Shown: piece by piece, positions 49,316-58,093 of the stretch
Layout: each line of letters begins with the position of its first letter
Position numbering within the stretch: position 1 is the first letter of the stretch
Assembly (NCBI RefSeq): GCF_023078275.1
Contig: NC_062984.1
Coordinates: 22,106,578-22,170,577 of the forward strand
Direction of reading: 5' to 3'
Source: Leguminivora glycinivorella
Taxonomy: Eukaryota; Arthropoda; Insecta; Lepidoptera; Tortricidae
Length of the DNA: 64,000 nucleotides
Position numbers and translations under genes: made by a program
The notes under the pieces: generated by a model
Told to the model about the DNA's origin: nothing
The model's input: the letters and a program-made list of their open reading frames with translations, nothing else
The model's database searches: none

Positions 49316-52300
49316 ATGTTAACGAGGTCACGCACCAAAGCGGCACAAAGAAACGCACGCCCACCATCCCCGCCCGCCTCGTCCAGCTCCCCGTCCGCAT
49401 CGTCGTCGGGCGACGACTTCGCCACGGCGCCCGACACCGACGGGTCCAGCGACGAGAGCGGGCCGCCGCCGCCGCCGCCACGACCACCTGCGCGACGAGG
49501 GCGGCCACCGCTGCCGGCACGCTTGGGGCCTGCGGGACATCCTGCCCCGCCCACGGCTCCCGCTGCCGGTGGTGTAGTGCGTCGCATGACATGGACTCGA
49601 GAAATAAACGAGAATGTCATGCGCGCCTATTACGGGGCCACAGAGGGGGGAACCCGGCTATCCGCGTACCGTTCGAGAATGCTGCCTCTGTTTCAGGCAC
49701 TCGAGCCATCCATCACCGTATCGGAGCAGCGGCTATCGGATCAGGTGCGCGTCATTCAGCGGTCAAAGCGGTTGGATGACGCCACACTTGATCGGCTCCG
49801 CCAGGAGGCTCTCGCTACTCGCGCGGACCCTGCCTCGGGGCGGGATTTGCCCGCCATGTCGCCGGACCCGGTGCCCGAACCCGACCTGGCACCGGAGGCG
49901 CCGCGGGTTGATTCCGGTAACGACGGCGGGGACTTCGCGAGTCAGAACGAGAGTGAGCCTGCCAATGAGCAACTGAGGAGGTCTTTGGAAGAGGCGATTA
50001 CGCAGTATCGCTCCACAAGCAATCCTAGGCCACGATTACCACGTCTGCCCATGAATAGACGCAATCTAGCGCTAATAGGAGCCTTAAATGCTTTACTAGA
50101 TCCATATATGCGGACTAGTAAAGATCTAGATGATACACACTCGATCATGTACTGCGGGGCCATCGCGGCGTGCCGTGTTGCTCGAGTCAAGTTTCCGGAC
50201 GCTGACCGTGCAACTAGGACCGCCGAAGGTGTCCCTGCATGGCAAGTACGGATCGAGCGTCGTATCAACTCGTTTAGGACTCTCATTGCAAAGCTGATCT
50301 GCTTCAGAGGGGGTAATAATCGCCCCCGAGTAATGCGCTTTGTGAACCAGGCGTTCGCGGGGACGGACATCAGGCCCCGCGACTATTTGGCCAATGTCAC
50401 AGAGCGCATCGACTTCCTGAAGCAGAAAGTCTATGCATGGGCAAGCCGTATTCGCCGCTACAGAAAGCGTGTGGACCGATTCCAGCAGAATCGTCTTTTT
50501 CAAAGCGACCAAAGGAAAGTATACCGAAGGTGGGAGGAAACCGACCCTCGTGTGTCTGACGTGCGGCTGCCGGATGCTACTGCCATGTCTGATTTCTGGC
50601 GTAGCATCTGGTCGGTGCCCGTCGAACACACGGAGGGTGAGTGGATGACCGTTGTCGAACGCGAGTGCGAGAGCATCGAGCCTATGGGGGCTATCACCAT
50701 CAGCCCCGACGACGTAAGTTGTGCTACCCGTACGGCCCAGAACTGGAAAAGTCCTGGACCGGACGGATTGCACAACTTCTGGCTAAAATGGTTTCGATGC
50801 TCGCACTCGCGTTTGGCAACGCAATTTCAACAAGCCCTCGATCTTGGTTCTCTCCCACCTTCCCTAACAACTGGTGTTACTTTCCTGCTCTATAAGTCCG
50901 GTAGTACCACGGAAGCAAAAAACTACAGACCCATCACGTGCTTGCCTACACTTTACAAGCTCCTTACATCCATTTTGAGAGCAAAAATTAACGCGCATAT
51001 TGTCGCTAACAACATTCTGGCTCCCGCTCAAAATGGATGTAGGGTTGGGTCCCGTGGTACTAAAGAGCTCCTCCTCATAGACATGACCATCTGCCAACAA
51101 GTTCGGCGGAACAAGGGGGCCATTTCGGCCGCTTGGATTGACTATAAGAAGGCCTATGATTCGGTGCCTCATTCATGGCTGAGAAGGGTATTGGAGCTGT
51201 ATAAACTTGATGCAGCTTTAATATCCTTCCTGGCTGCATGTATGAGGCAGTGGACCACAGTCCTTCGTCAACCAGGAGGCAGGGATGGCCCCCCTGGCCC
51301 GCAGGACTTCATAAGGATTGAGCGAGGAATATTCCAGGGTGACAGTTTGAGTCCATTATGGTTCTGCCTAGCTCTGAATCCCCTCAGCAAGCTGCTGAAG
51401 GATTCTGGGCTAGGTTGCCGGCTTCGGAGAGAGGGTGAAGTCATCTCTCACCTTCTGTACATGGACGACCTCAAACTATTTGCACCGAACACCCAAGACC
51501 TGATGGTGCTATTGAAAACCACAGAAGTTTTCAGCACCGCCATCAGAATGGAGTTTGGTGTCGATAAGTGTGCGGTCATGCATGTGCAGCGGGGGGAGGT
51601 TGTAAATTCAGAAAATTTACAACTTTCTGAGACGATGTCGTTCAGATCTATCTCTGAATCAGAAACCTATAAGTACCTTGGTATGTCACAGTCGTTGGGT
51701 ATTGAGGATGTTGGCATTAGACGGTCGGTGAAGGAGCGCTTTTTCAGTCGGCTGACAAAAGTCCTTAACAGTCTTTTGTCAGGAGGCAACAAAGTGCGCG
51801 CCTTTAACGCCTGGGTAATGCCTCTACTCATATACTCCTTTGGCATACTACGGTGGACCCAGACTGAGCTGGATGCCCTGGATCGGAGGGTCCGCTCACT
51901 GCTTACCACACACCGTATGTTACACCCGCGCTCGTCTGTTATGAGATTGTACATCCCACGGAAGTGCGGAGGTCGAGGCTTCCTAAACGCCAAAGATCTC
52001 CACAACCGTGAGGTGTACAATCTCAGGAATTATTTCCTTAACAACGAGTGCGGGATGCATCGTGATGTGGTGGCAGTGGACGGAAACCTCACGCCGCTCT
52101 CCTTGGCGAAACAGAACTGGCGCAAACCTGTGGTACTAAGTACTGCGGACCGCAAGGCGGTATGGGAGAGCAAGCAGCTACACGGGCGGTTCTACAAGGC
52201 CCTCACGGGACCCGATGTAGATCTGCTCGCATCGGTGAACTGGTTACGATTCGGGGACCTCTTCGGAGAAACCGAGGGTTTTGCCTGTGCAATTGCGGAC

Positions 52301-52942
52301 GAAGTTATGATGACGAACAACTACCGGAAATATATCCTGAAGGACGGTACGGTCGACATTTGTCGGGCATGCCGCCGTCCCGGAGAGTCACTCAGGCATA
52401 TTATTTCCGGTTGTTCTCATCTTGCTAACGGCGAGTACTTGCACAGACATAATCTCGTAGCCAGGATTATTCACCAACAACTTGCTCTTCAATACGGCCT
52501 TGTGGACCGCGAAGTACCGTACTACAAGTACTTACCTGCGCCAGTTCTCGAAAATGGTCGTGCCACGCTCTATTGGGATCGATCTATTATCACTGACAGG
52601 ACTATTGTAGCCAATAAACCTGACATTGTGATAATAGATCGACTGCAACGCCGGGCAGTGCTCGTTGACATCACCATCCCCCATGATGAGAATCTCGTGA
52701 AAGCCGAGAAGGACAAGTCCAGTAAGTACCTAGACTTGGCTCACGAGATAACCGCCATGTGGGATGTTGAATCAACGATCATTGTTCCGATAGTCGTTTC
52801 AGCGAACGGTCTCATAGCGAAGAGTCTCGACCAACATCTTAAGAGACTCTCGCTAGGTGGCTGGATCAAGGGCCAGATGCAGAAGGCGGTGATCTTGGAC
52901 ACAGCACGGATAGTTCGACGGTTCCTCTCTCTGCAGCCCTAA
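49316..52942 (+). CDS. R4/Dong-type polyprotein: DNA binding, reverse transcriptase, endonuclease
   Basis: An intact frame of 1208 codons. The first in-frame ATG is at 49316 with A at -3; an in-frame stop lies at 49253 and only a GTG (49301) precedes it. Residues 1-85 are low-complexity, rich in P, S, A and R. Residues about 91-160 hold a helical, Myb-like region (MTWTREINENVMRAYY ... YRSRMLPLFQAL). The RT domain lies around 475-790: WKSPGPDGLHNFWLK (about 476), IDYKKAYDS (about 608, first catalytic Asp 609), FQGDSLSPLWF (about 673-683), YMDD (715-718) and KYLG (786). After the thumb comes a CCHC knuckle (Cys1016, Cys1019, His1028, Cys1033). A restriction-like endonuclease core follows: K-P-D at 1101-1103, Asp1118 in VLVDITIPHD, then a Lys-rich helix KAEKDKSSKYLDL. 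In this class the endonuclease nicks the target and the RT primes on the nick. All catalytic residues expected by eye are present. No N-terminal C2H2 finger of the R2 kind is seen. Confidence 0.9.
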   Translation: MLTRSRTKAAQRNARPPSPPASSSSPSASSSGDDFATAPDTDGSSDESGPPPPPPRPPARRGRPPLPARLGPAGHPAPPTAPAAGGVVRRMTWTREINENVMRAYYGATEGGTRLSAYRSRMLPLFQALEPSITVSEQRLSDQVRVIQRSKRLDDATLDRLRQEALATRADPASGRDLPAMSPDPVPEPDLAPEAPRVDSGNDGGDFASQNESEPANEQLRRSLEEAITQYRSTSNPRPRLPRLPMNRRNLALIGALNALLDPYMRTSKDLDDTHSIMYCGAIAACRVARVKFPDADRATRTAEGVPAWQVRIERRINSFRTLIAKLICFRGGNNRPRVMRFVNQAFAGTDIRPRDYLANVTERIDFLKQKVYAWASRIRRYRKRVDRFQQNRLFQSDQRKVYRRWEETDPRVSDVRLPDATAMSDFWRSIWSVPVEHTEGEWMTVVERECESIEPMGAITISPDDVSCATRTAQNWKSPGPDGLHNFWLKWFRCSHSRLATQFQQALDLGSLPPSLTTGVTFLLYKSGSTTEAKNYRPITCLPTLYKLLTSILRAKINAHIVANNILAPAQNGCRVGSRGTKELLLIDMTICQQVRRNKGAISAAWIDYKKAYDSVPHSWLRRVLELYKLDAALISFLAACMRQWTTVLRQPGGRDGPPGPQDFIRIERGIFQGDSLSPLWFCLALNPLSKLLKDSGLGCRLRREGEVISHLLYMDDLKLFAPNTQDLMVLLKTTEVFSTAIRMEFGVDKCAVMHVQRGEVVNSENLQLSETMSFRSISESETYKYLGMSQSLGIEDVGIRRSVKERFFSRLTKVLNSLLSGGNKVRAFNAWVMPLLIYSFGILRWTQTELDALDRRVRSLLTTHRMLHPRSSVMRLYIPRKCGGRGFLNAKDLHNREVYNLRNYFLNNECGMHRDVVAVDGNLTPLSLAKQNWRKPVVLSTADRKAVWESKQLHGRFYKALTGPDVDLLASVNWLRFGDLFGETEGFACAIADEVMMTNNYRKYILKDGTVDICRACRRPGESLRHIISGCSHLANGEYLHRHNLVARIIHQQLALQYGLVDREVPYYKYLPAPVLENGRATLYWDRSIITDRTIVANKPDIVIIDRLQRRAVLVDITIPHDENLVKAEKDKSSKYLDLAHEITAMWDVESTIIVPIVVSANGLIAKSLDQHLKRLSLGGWIKGQMQKAVILDTARIVRRFLSLQP

Positions 52943-53105
52943 CCACCGGCAGCTTGGGCCCTGCCCCGCTGCTGGCGGCACCCTAGGTTAGGTTTTTTAT
53001 AATGTGTTTATATGTGTTTTATATTGTTTTGTATGTGTTTTTGTATTTTACTTTTATATTCATATTATAAACAGCCTAGCCTAAGAAAGAAAATAAATAA
53101 AGAGT

Positions 53106-53135
53106 ATAATAATAAATACTTACTTATATATGTAT
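53106..53135. repeat. Short TAA-rich border on the 3' side
   Basis: TATAATAATAAATACTTACT: two to three TAA units remain at the downstream edge of the element. Confidence 0.6.
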
Positions 53136-53282
53136 AGTTGTCTGGGCCGCGTTGACGGTATAATAGATGAGCCATAACACTTAAAAATTTAATGAAAATG
53201 TTAGGGCGAAGGTTTAATTCCCATAGGAAATTTAAATTTCGCGTCATTATTTAGTGCCATGACTTCCTTGACCGACTGTACT
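53136..53282. mobile_element. Right part of a TATAGACGGTCAACC MITE
   Basis: GTTGACGGTATAATAGATGA, GCCATAACACTTAAAAATTT, GGTTTAATTCCCATAGGAAA and ACTTCCTTGACCGACTGTA match the right half of the family (20082-20276, 40330-40461). The left end is not found on the other side of the retrotransposon. Confidence 0.65.
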
Positions 53283-53574
53283 TTTCTTCTTTACAAATAT
53301 TTCCACATTCTTTTCTACACGCGTAATATGGATGGTTTCATATGTTAGTAAACACGTACACAAATAAGCATAAACATGTTGTTCTAAAGATAATAAACAT
53401 TATGTTTGAATAGCGAATAAATCGGTGTTTGTTTTATGAGTTTCATGACTCATGACATAAATGCTCCGATGACAGGGCAATAAACAATCTAAGGTCGGAC
53501 TAAACTAACTCTGCAGGATAAAAAGTCATCATTAACCCTTACACGCACATGGTAAAAACCTAACCTCAAAATTA
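53283..53574. other. No recognised feature
   Basis: AT-rich and non-coding. Confidence 0.45.
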
Positions 53575-53800
53575 AAATTTTGAAAAATCCCTGATCGATG
53601 TAGGACCGATTTCCGTCAAACATGGCTAAGAACACTCCCGACTAATTCAACTTTCAAACAAAAAAAAAAACTTAATCTAAATCGGTTCATCCGTTCGGGT
53701 TAGGAGCGACAATGCGATAGACAGACACACGCGCAGACAGAAAGAGAGACAGACACGTCAAACAACATAACGCCCCGTCGTTTTTGCGTCGTAGATAAAT
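53575..53800 (+). repeat. 'GACCGATTTCCGTCAAACAT' repeat
   Basis: GGACCGATTTCCGTCAAACA, TGGCTAAGAACACTCCCGAC, ATCGGTTCATCCGTTCGGGT and CGCCCCGTCGTTTTTGCGTC match parts of 42640-43175 and 36886-36965. Open frames on the minus strand are repeat sequence. Confidence 0.65.
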
Positions 53801-54028
53801 AGACGAAGATAAAAAGAATAAGCGATGCATTATCGTCAAAATAAACGCATATGTGACAGGTTGCGCTACTAATGTAACCCATAAACTCTCTGGCAAGCCT
53901 TTCAATCCTTATTAGATGTTACTGTCATCCTGACCTAGGCTATCTAGGTTTTCCTAGTACCCGAAGGCTAGTGATCTACCTTGCCTTACCTAGACAACGT
54001 CACAATCGTTTGCGCTTCGTAAACGTGT
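53801..54028. other. No gene recognised
   Basis: 53990-54028 (CAACGTCACAATCGTTTGCG, CTTCGTAAACG) is related to 32990-33050. The rest is unassigned. Confidence 0.35.
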
Positions 54029-54070
54029 ATAGCGAAGCCAAGCTTCAGCATATGCGTGGTAGACTGATAA
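54029..54070 (-). pseudogene. LINE reverse transcriptase fragment, downstream piece
   Basis: On the minus strand this reads SVYHAYAEAWLRY, a line found in the thumb of jockey/CR1-type reverse transcriptases. It continues the frame of the piece at 57078-57270 if the 54071-57077 insertion and one TA are removed. The homology ends after LRY, where another repeat takes over. Confidence 0.7.
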
Positions 54071-54941
54071 GGTAATGGCGCCTATTAACGTGGTACTTAA
54101 GGAAGATTTCAAAAGATACCAAAAAATTAAGGGTATCAATGCTCATTAACGACCACAAATATTTTTTTTATGGAAGAGTATTTATTGAACTATTAGTTTT
54201 GAAGAGTTTTAGGATCATTTTAGTTTATTATATGTCATAAAATGATTATTGAAGCCAACATACCTAAATTTTCTATTACCGTGGTAATGAACAGGCTGCA
54301 GTTCTATTAACGCGAATTGAGATTTCATTACCGAGGGTAAGAATGACAGTGTTTTTCTGCCATCGGTAAATAGAAACCCATCTCAAAATTCGGAGCTTAA
54401 TACCGACGGTTGAATATACAAATTATGACAAATACATATACCTATACTATCCTCCTTTATGAATACCCACAGAAGACTCAGTTTCACCTAAGAAATCTGT
54501 ACTTACGGTACACTAAATGTCATATTTTGATACAAGACTAATATGTCGCTCGGTAATAGATACTTCTATAGGAACCCATTACCGACCCAAACAAATATTG
54601 CATGGATCGGTAATAGATTCTTATATATTCTATTACCGAGGGTTATCTGATCGTACCATCGGTAATAGGCATAAATTGGAGTATTATAAAATCTAATTCC
54701 GACCCATAAAAACAAAGTCATACAGATGTATTTTCATTACAAATCAAAATAAAATATTGCAACCTTATATTAAAACCAAGTTTACATAACTGGTAAGTAA
54801 GCATCAGACTTTATGTCAATGTTTAAAAAAATCGACAAATTAACGGTTTTCATAGTAACTACGAAATCAGTCATGAAGTTTTTGCTAAAAATTAAGGTTT
54901 TGTTGAATAATTTTCATACCGCGTAAATAGTTCTTTGATAA

Positions 54942-56376
54942 GGTAACGGCGGCTATCAACGCGGGTATCGAAATCGACGTCCATTACCGCCGCATTTGCA
55001 AATACGCATTTTATAGGCAAACCGACCAATTTCTTAAAAAAAGTTACTCACACAAAGGAAGCCTGTTTAGTTGACTAACGCACATATAGGCGATAGAGAG
55101 TGTGAATGAAAGAAGACGCTCGCTATTTGACAGTTTTTGCCACGGGGCCGCGAGAAGAGGTTGTGTCATACTGACGTGTGACGCTAAACATAAGTGAACT
55201 CCAATCTCATTTAGTAGTTTACGTAATAATTATGGCAAACAGGTGAAAGTTAAGCATTTCAAATTATTGTTTATAGTTTTCTACATGACTTCTGAGTACT
55301 TTTTACGTATTGTTTAGCCTGGAAATGTGTTTAAAGTGGAAATTAAAAGACAGCGGTGAAAGGCGCCATTTCGTGAGTAGATTCTATTACTGTGGTATAC
55401 CACGGTAATAGTTAAAGTAGTGATATTAGTTCTTTTTGCTTTATTTTAAGTATATGTGATCAGTTATATAATGTCTTACAGTTGTTTCAATCTTGATCTA
55501 TTCACGCTATCAAAGAACTATTTACGCGGTATGAAAATTATTCAACAAAACCTTAATTTTTAGCAAAAACTTCATGACTGATTTCGTAGTTTCTATGAAA
55601 ACCGTTAATTTGTCAATTTTTTTAAACATTGACATAAAGTCTGATGCTTACTTACCAGTTATGAAAACTTGGTTTTAATATAAGGTTGCAATATTTTATT
55701 TTGATTTGTAATGAAAATACATCTGTATGACTTTGTTTTTATGGGTCGGAATTAGATTTTATAATACTCCAATTTATGCCTATTACCGATGGTACGATCA
55801 GATAACCCTCGGTAATAGAATATATAAGAATCTATTACCGATCCATGCAATATTTGTTTGGGTCGGTAATGGGTTCCTATAGAAGTATCTATTACCGAGC
55901 GACATATTAGTCTTGTATCAAAATATGACATTTAGTGTACCGTAAGTACAGATTTCTTAGGTGAAACTGAGTCTTCTGTGGGTATTCATAAAGGAGGATA
56001 GTATAGGTATATGTATTTGTCATAATTTGTATATTCAACCGTCGGTATTAAGCTCCGAATTTTGAGATGGGTTTCTATTTACCGATGGCAGAAAAACACT
56101 GTCATTCATACCCTCGGTAATGAAATCTCAATTCGCGTTAATAGAACTGCAACCTGTTCATTACCACGGTAATAGAAAATTTAGGTATGTTGGCTTCAAT
56201 AATCATTTTATGACATATAATAAACTAAAATGATCCTAAAACTCTTCAAAACTAATAGTTCAATAAATACTCTTCCATAAAAAAAATATTTGTGGTCGTT
56301 AATGAGCTTTGATACCCTTAATTTTTTGGTATCTTTTGAAATCTGCCTAAGTACCACGTTAATAGGCGCCATTACC
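54942..56376. mobile_element. Inner inverted copy of the transposon
   Basis: Bounded by AGGTAACGGCGGCTATCAAC at its left and GTTAATAGGCGCCATTACCT at its right, each preceded or followed by TA (54940-54941, 56377-56378). Deleting it and one TA joins TTCTTTGA-TA-GCGTGAATAG. That line is found intact, inverted, inside the inner copy itself (55501-55518). Length 1435 bp. Confidence 0.85.
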
Positions 56377-56528
56377 TTAGCGTGAATAGATCAAGATTGA
56401 AACAACTGTAAGACATTATATAACTGATCACATATACTTAAAATAAAGCAAAAAGAACTAATATCACTACTTTAACTATTACTGTGGTATACCACAGTAA
56501 TACCGCTGTCTTTTAATTTCCACTTTAA

Positions 56529-56697
56529 ACACATGTTGAGACCTGAATCCTTTTACCAAGCACGAAAAAAAATGTACTTAGCTCTTATTTTGCTTAGCTT
56601 AAGTGAATTAGCATATTACTTTTTTATTCCATTGCTGTACTCTTTTTGTGTTATGGTAATAAACGTATTTTTATTTTTATTTTTATTTTTTTATTTC
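56529..56697. repeat. Segment private to the outer transposon copy
   Basis: From TTGAGACCTGAATCC to a TTTTTATTTTT run. It is absent from the equivalent place in the inner copy (55340 region), which instead reads straight through CACATTTCCAGG (inverted). It begins with GT and ends TATTTCCAG, so it looks intron-like, but the junction is not an exact GT-AG excision. It is more likely a deletion in the inner copy. An ORF here (56533-56748) is not convincing. Confidence 0.5.
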
Positions 56698-57077
56698 CAG
56701 GCTAAACAATACGTAAAAAGTACTCAGAAGTCATGTAGAAAACTATAAACAATAATTTGAAATGCATAACTTTCACCTGTTTGCCATAATTATTACGTAA
56801 ACTACTAAATGAGATTGGAGTTCACTTAGGTTTAGCGTCACACGGCAGTATGACACAACCTCTTCTCGCGGCCCCGTGGCAAAAACTGTCAAATAGCGAG
56901 CGTCTTCTTTCATTCACACTCTCTATCGCCTATATGTGCGTTAGTAAACTAAACAGGCTTCCTTTGTGTGAGTAACTTTTTTTAAGAAATTGGTCGGTTT
57001 GCCTATAAAATGCGTATTTGCAAATGCGGCGGTAATGAACGTCGATTTCGATACCCGCGTTGATAGCCGCCGTTACC

Positions 57078-57270
57078 TTAAAGCGCATGACATGTTTGTG
57101 TTAGATTTAATTATGGTCAACGCGAAGAGAAAAGAAGATAATTTAGAGCAGATTTTATCAACGTGACTTTTCCAATTGAGATGTGAGTCTAATGTAAGGC
57201 CTAATAGGTTAAATTCTGAAACTTCTTCTATATTCAAGTCTAGTAAAAGAGTTGTTAAATCAGTAGCTCG
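57078..57270 (-). pseudogene. LINE reverse transcriptase fragment, upstream piece
   Basis: The minus strand reads EFNLLGLTLDSHLNWKSHVD then KICSKLSSFLFALTIIK, a clear jockey/CR1-type segment (LG.TLDS.L.W..H...). It is broken by the DNA transposon pair, and the remainder is at 54029-54070. The upstream part towards 57290 is lost in an unrelated repeat. Confidence 0.8.
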
Positions 57271-57289
57271 TTTTTGATAAGGTGTCGTA

Positions 57290-57359
57290 GCTAGCTCTCT
57301 CTCTATCGAAGTGACGCGACAGAGCCAGACAGACTGCGTTTCGGTCACTACGTCGTAGG
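57290..57359. repeat. Degraded CGTAGCCGAATGGCA-family remnant
   Basis: GTGTCGTAGCTAGCTCTCTC, GCGACAGAGCCAGACAGACT and CACTACGTCGTAGG recall interior and ends of the family. Confidence 0.45.
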
Positions 57360-57499
57360 TACAGTCAACCAATTGGAACCCTAGGCCACTGTAGAACTAT
57401 GTCATAGTGACGTTATAAATCAGATTGTAAGAGATCTCTTACTGCTTGTCATTTTGACATGGTTGAAGAGTGGCCTAGGGTTCCAATTGGTTGACTATA
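57360..57499. mobile_element. Palindromic MITE, ends TACAGTCAACCAATTGGAAC
   Basis: The arms are ACAGTCAACCAATTGGAACC with GGTTCCAATTGGTTGACT, and CTAGGCCACT with AGTGGCCTAG. The centre is AGAGATCTCT. 140 bp, non-coding. Confidence 0.8.
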
Positions 57500-57809
57500 C
57501 TTCGGCTAGCCCGACAGGAAACCTTATAGAATAAATGTATTCTAATAAATATATTAGCTACGTAATGACACTCATGAGTTTTATTGTTCTCCGTGAGATG
57601 AGTCAGTGGTCGGCCAAGGTTCAGATCCTGTTCCTGGGTGAATCACTGATGTTTACATGATCTAATCAAAATGTAAAATAAAATATACTTACATTTGTTA
57701 TGCTTGACGAAATTTGGCACAAAAGACGATTATAACTAAGTATCTTATCTTGGATTACGATCTTGAAATTATATCCCAAATATTATCAAAAATTATACAG
57801 TAGTAGGTA
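57500..57809. other. No recognised feature
   Basis: Non-coding AT-rich sequence. Confidence 0.45.
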
Positions 57810-57908
57810 CTGACAATCCGCATTGGGCTTGCGGACTATAGCCAGAGCCCTCTTAAAATACGTGAGAGGAACCTGTGCCCAGCAGTGGGAATAGTGGGAG
57901 TGGGAGTA
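57810..57908 (+). repeat. LINE-tail-type repeat 'CCCAGCAGTGGGA'
   Basis: AATCCGCATTGGGCTTGCGG, ACTATAGCCAGAGCCCTC and AACCTGTGCCCAGCAGTGGG are the pattern of a common lepidopteran LINE 3' end. No second copy here; identification rests on memory of the pattern. Confidence 0.5.
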
Positions 57909-57954
57909 ATAACTCGATAAGTTTTTTAGTGAAATTAATTGTAACTGACTTAAA

Positions 57955-58093
57955 GAACCTTCCAGACTATAAAAAAAAATTGGAGTGTGGAACTTTCCGC
58001 GTATCGAAACCACACTACTTGCGTTCGCGGCGTCGCGCCATGATTCGCGCGCATAATCTGGAGCGGGCTTTAAAGTTTTCCGGACATAAATAA
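57955..58093 (+). CDS. Candidate short coding exon, unidentified, basic C terminus
   Basis: After CCTTCCAG (acceptor-like) a frame reads ...KKKLECGTFRVSKPHYLRS then RRRAMIRAHNLERALKFSGH K and stops at 58091. 57985-58080 is GC-rich in an AT-rich setting, and an AATAAA overlaps the stop region (58086-58092). This could be the last exon of a gene lying outside the window or a retroposed relic. No family is recognised. Confidence 0.25.

Larger units (their letters stand above)
49082..53105 (+). mobile_element. R4-clade (Dong-like) non-LTR retrotransposon, apparently full length
   Basis: About 4.0 kb: a 5' UTR of roughly 235 bases, one ORF (49316-52942) and a 160-base 3' UTR. The 3' UTR starts with a GC-rich hairpin-like segment (CCACCGGCAGCTTGGGCCCT ... 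CCGCTGCTGGCGGCACC) and ends AAGAAAGAAAATAAATAAAG. It is bordered on both sides by TAA repeats. Elements of the Dong group (R4 clade, restriction-like endonuclease) are known from Bombyx mori and insert into TAA repeats, which fits. Its GC-rich coding part contrasts with the AT-rich host DNA. Confidence 0.85.
54071..57077. mobile_element. Self-nested DNA transposon pair, TA-flanked
   Basis: Four blocks: X (about 54071-54939), Y (54940-55508), reverse-X (55509-56378) and reverse-Y (56379-57077). The outer ends are AGGTAATGGCGCCTATTAAC at the left and, read inward, AGGTAACGGCGGCTATCAAC at the right, 17 of 20 alike. Both are flanked by TA. Motifs CTATTACCG/CGGTAATAG occur about ten times in each X block. 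The simplest reading is a ~1.57-kb element (X plus reverse-Y) holding an inverted copy of itself (54942-56376). There is no transposase ORF. TA target sites suit Tc1/mariner-type and some other superfamilies; none is assigned. Confidence 0.85.

Noticed and set aside
56533..56748. 71-codon ORF in the transposon pair, possibly a transposase
   Set aside because: Too short, T-rich, no catalytic residues. It spans a segment missing from the sister copy.
57073..57372. Independent host gene on the minus strand
   Set aside because: The central part is a LINE reverse transcriptase fragment, and the first part runs through unrelated repeats.
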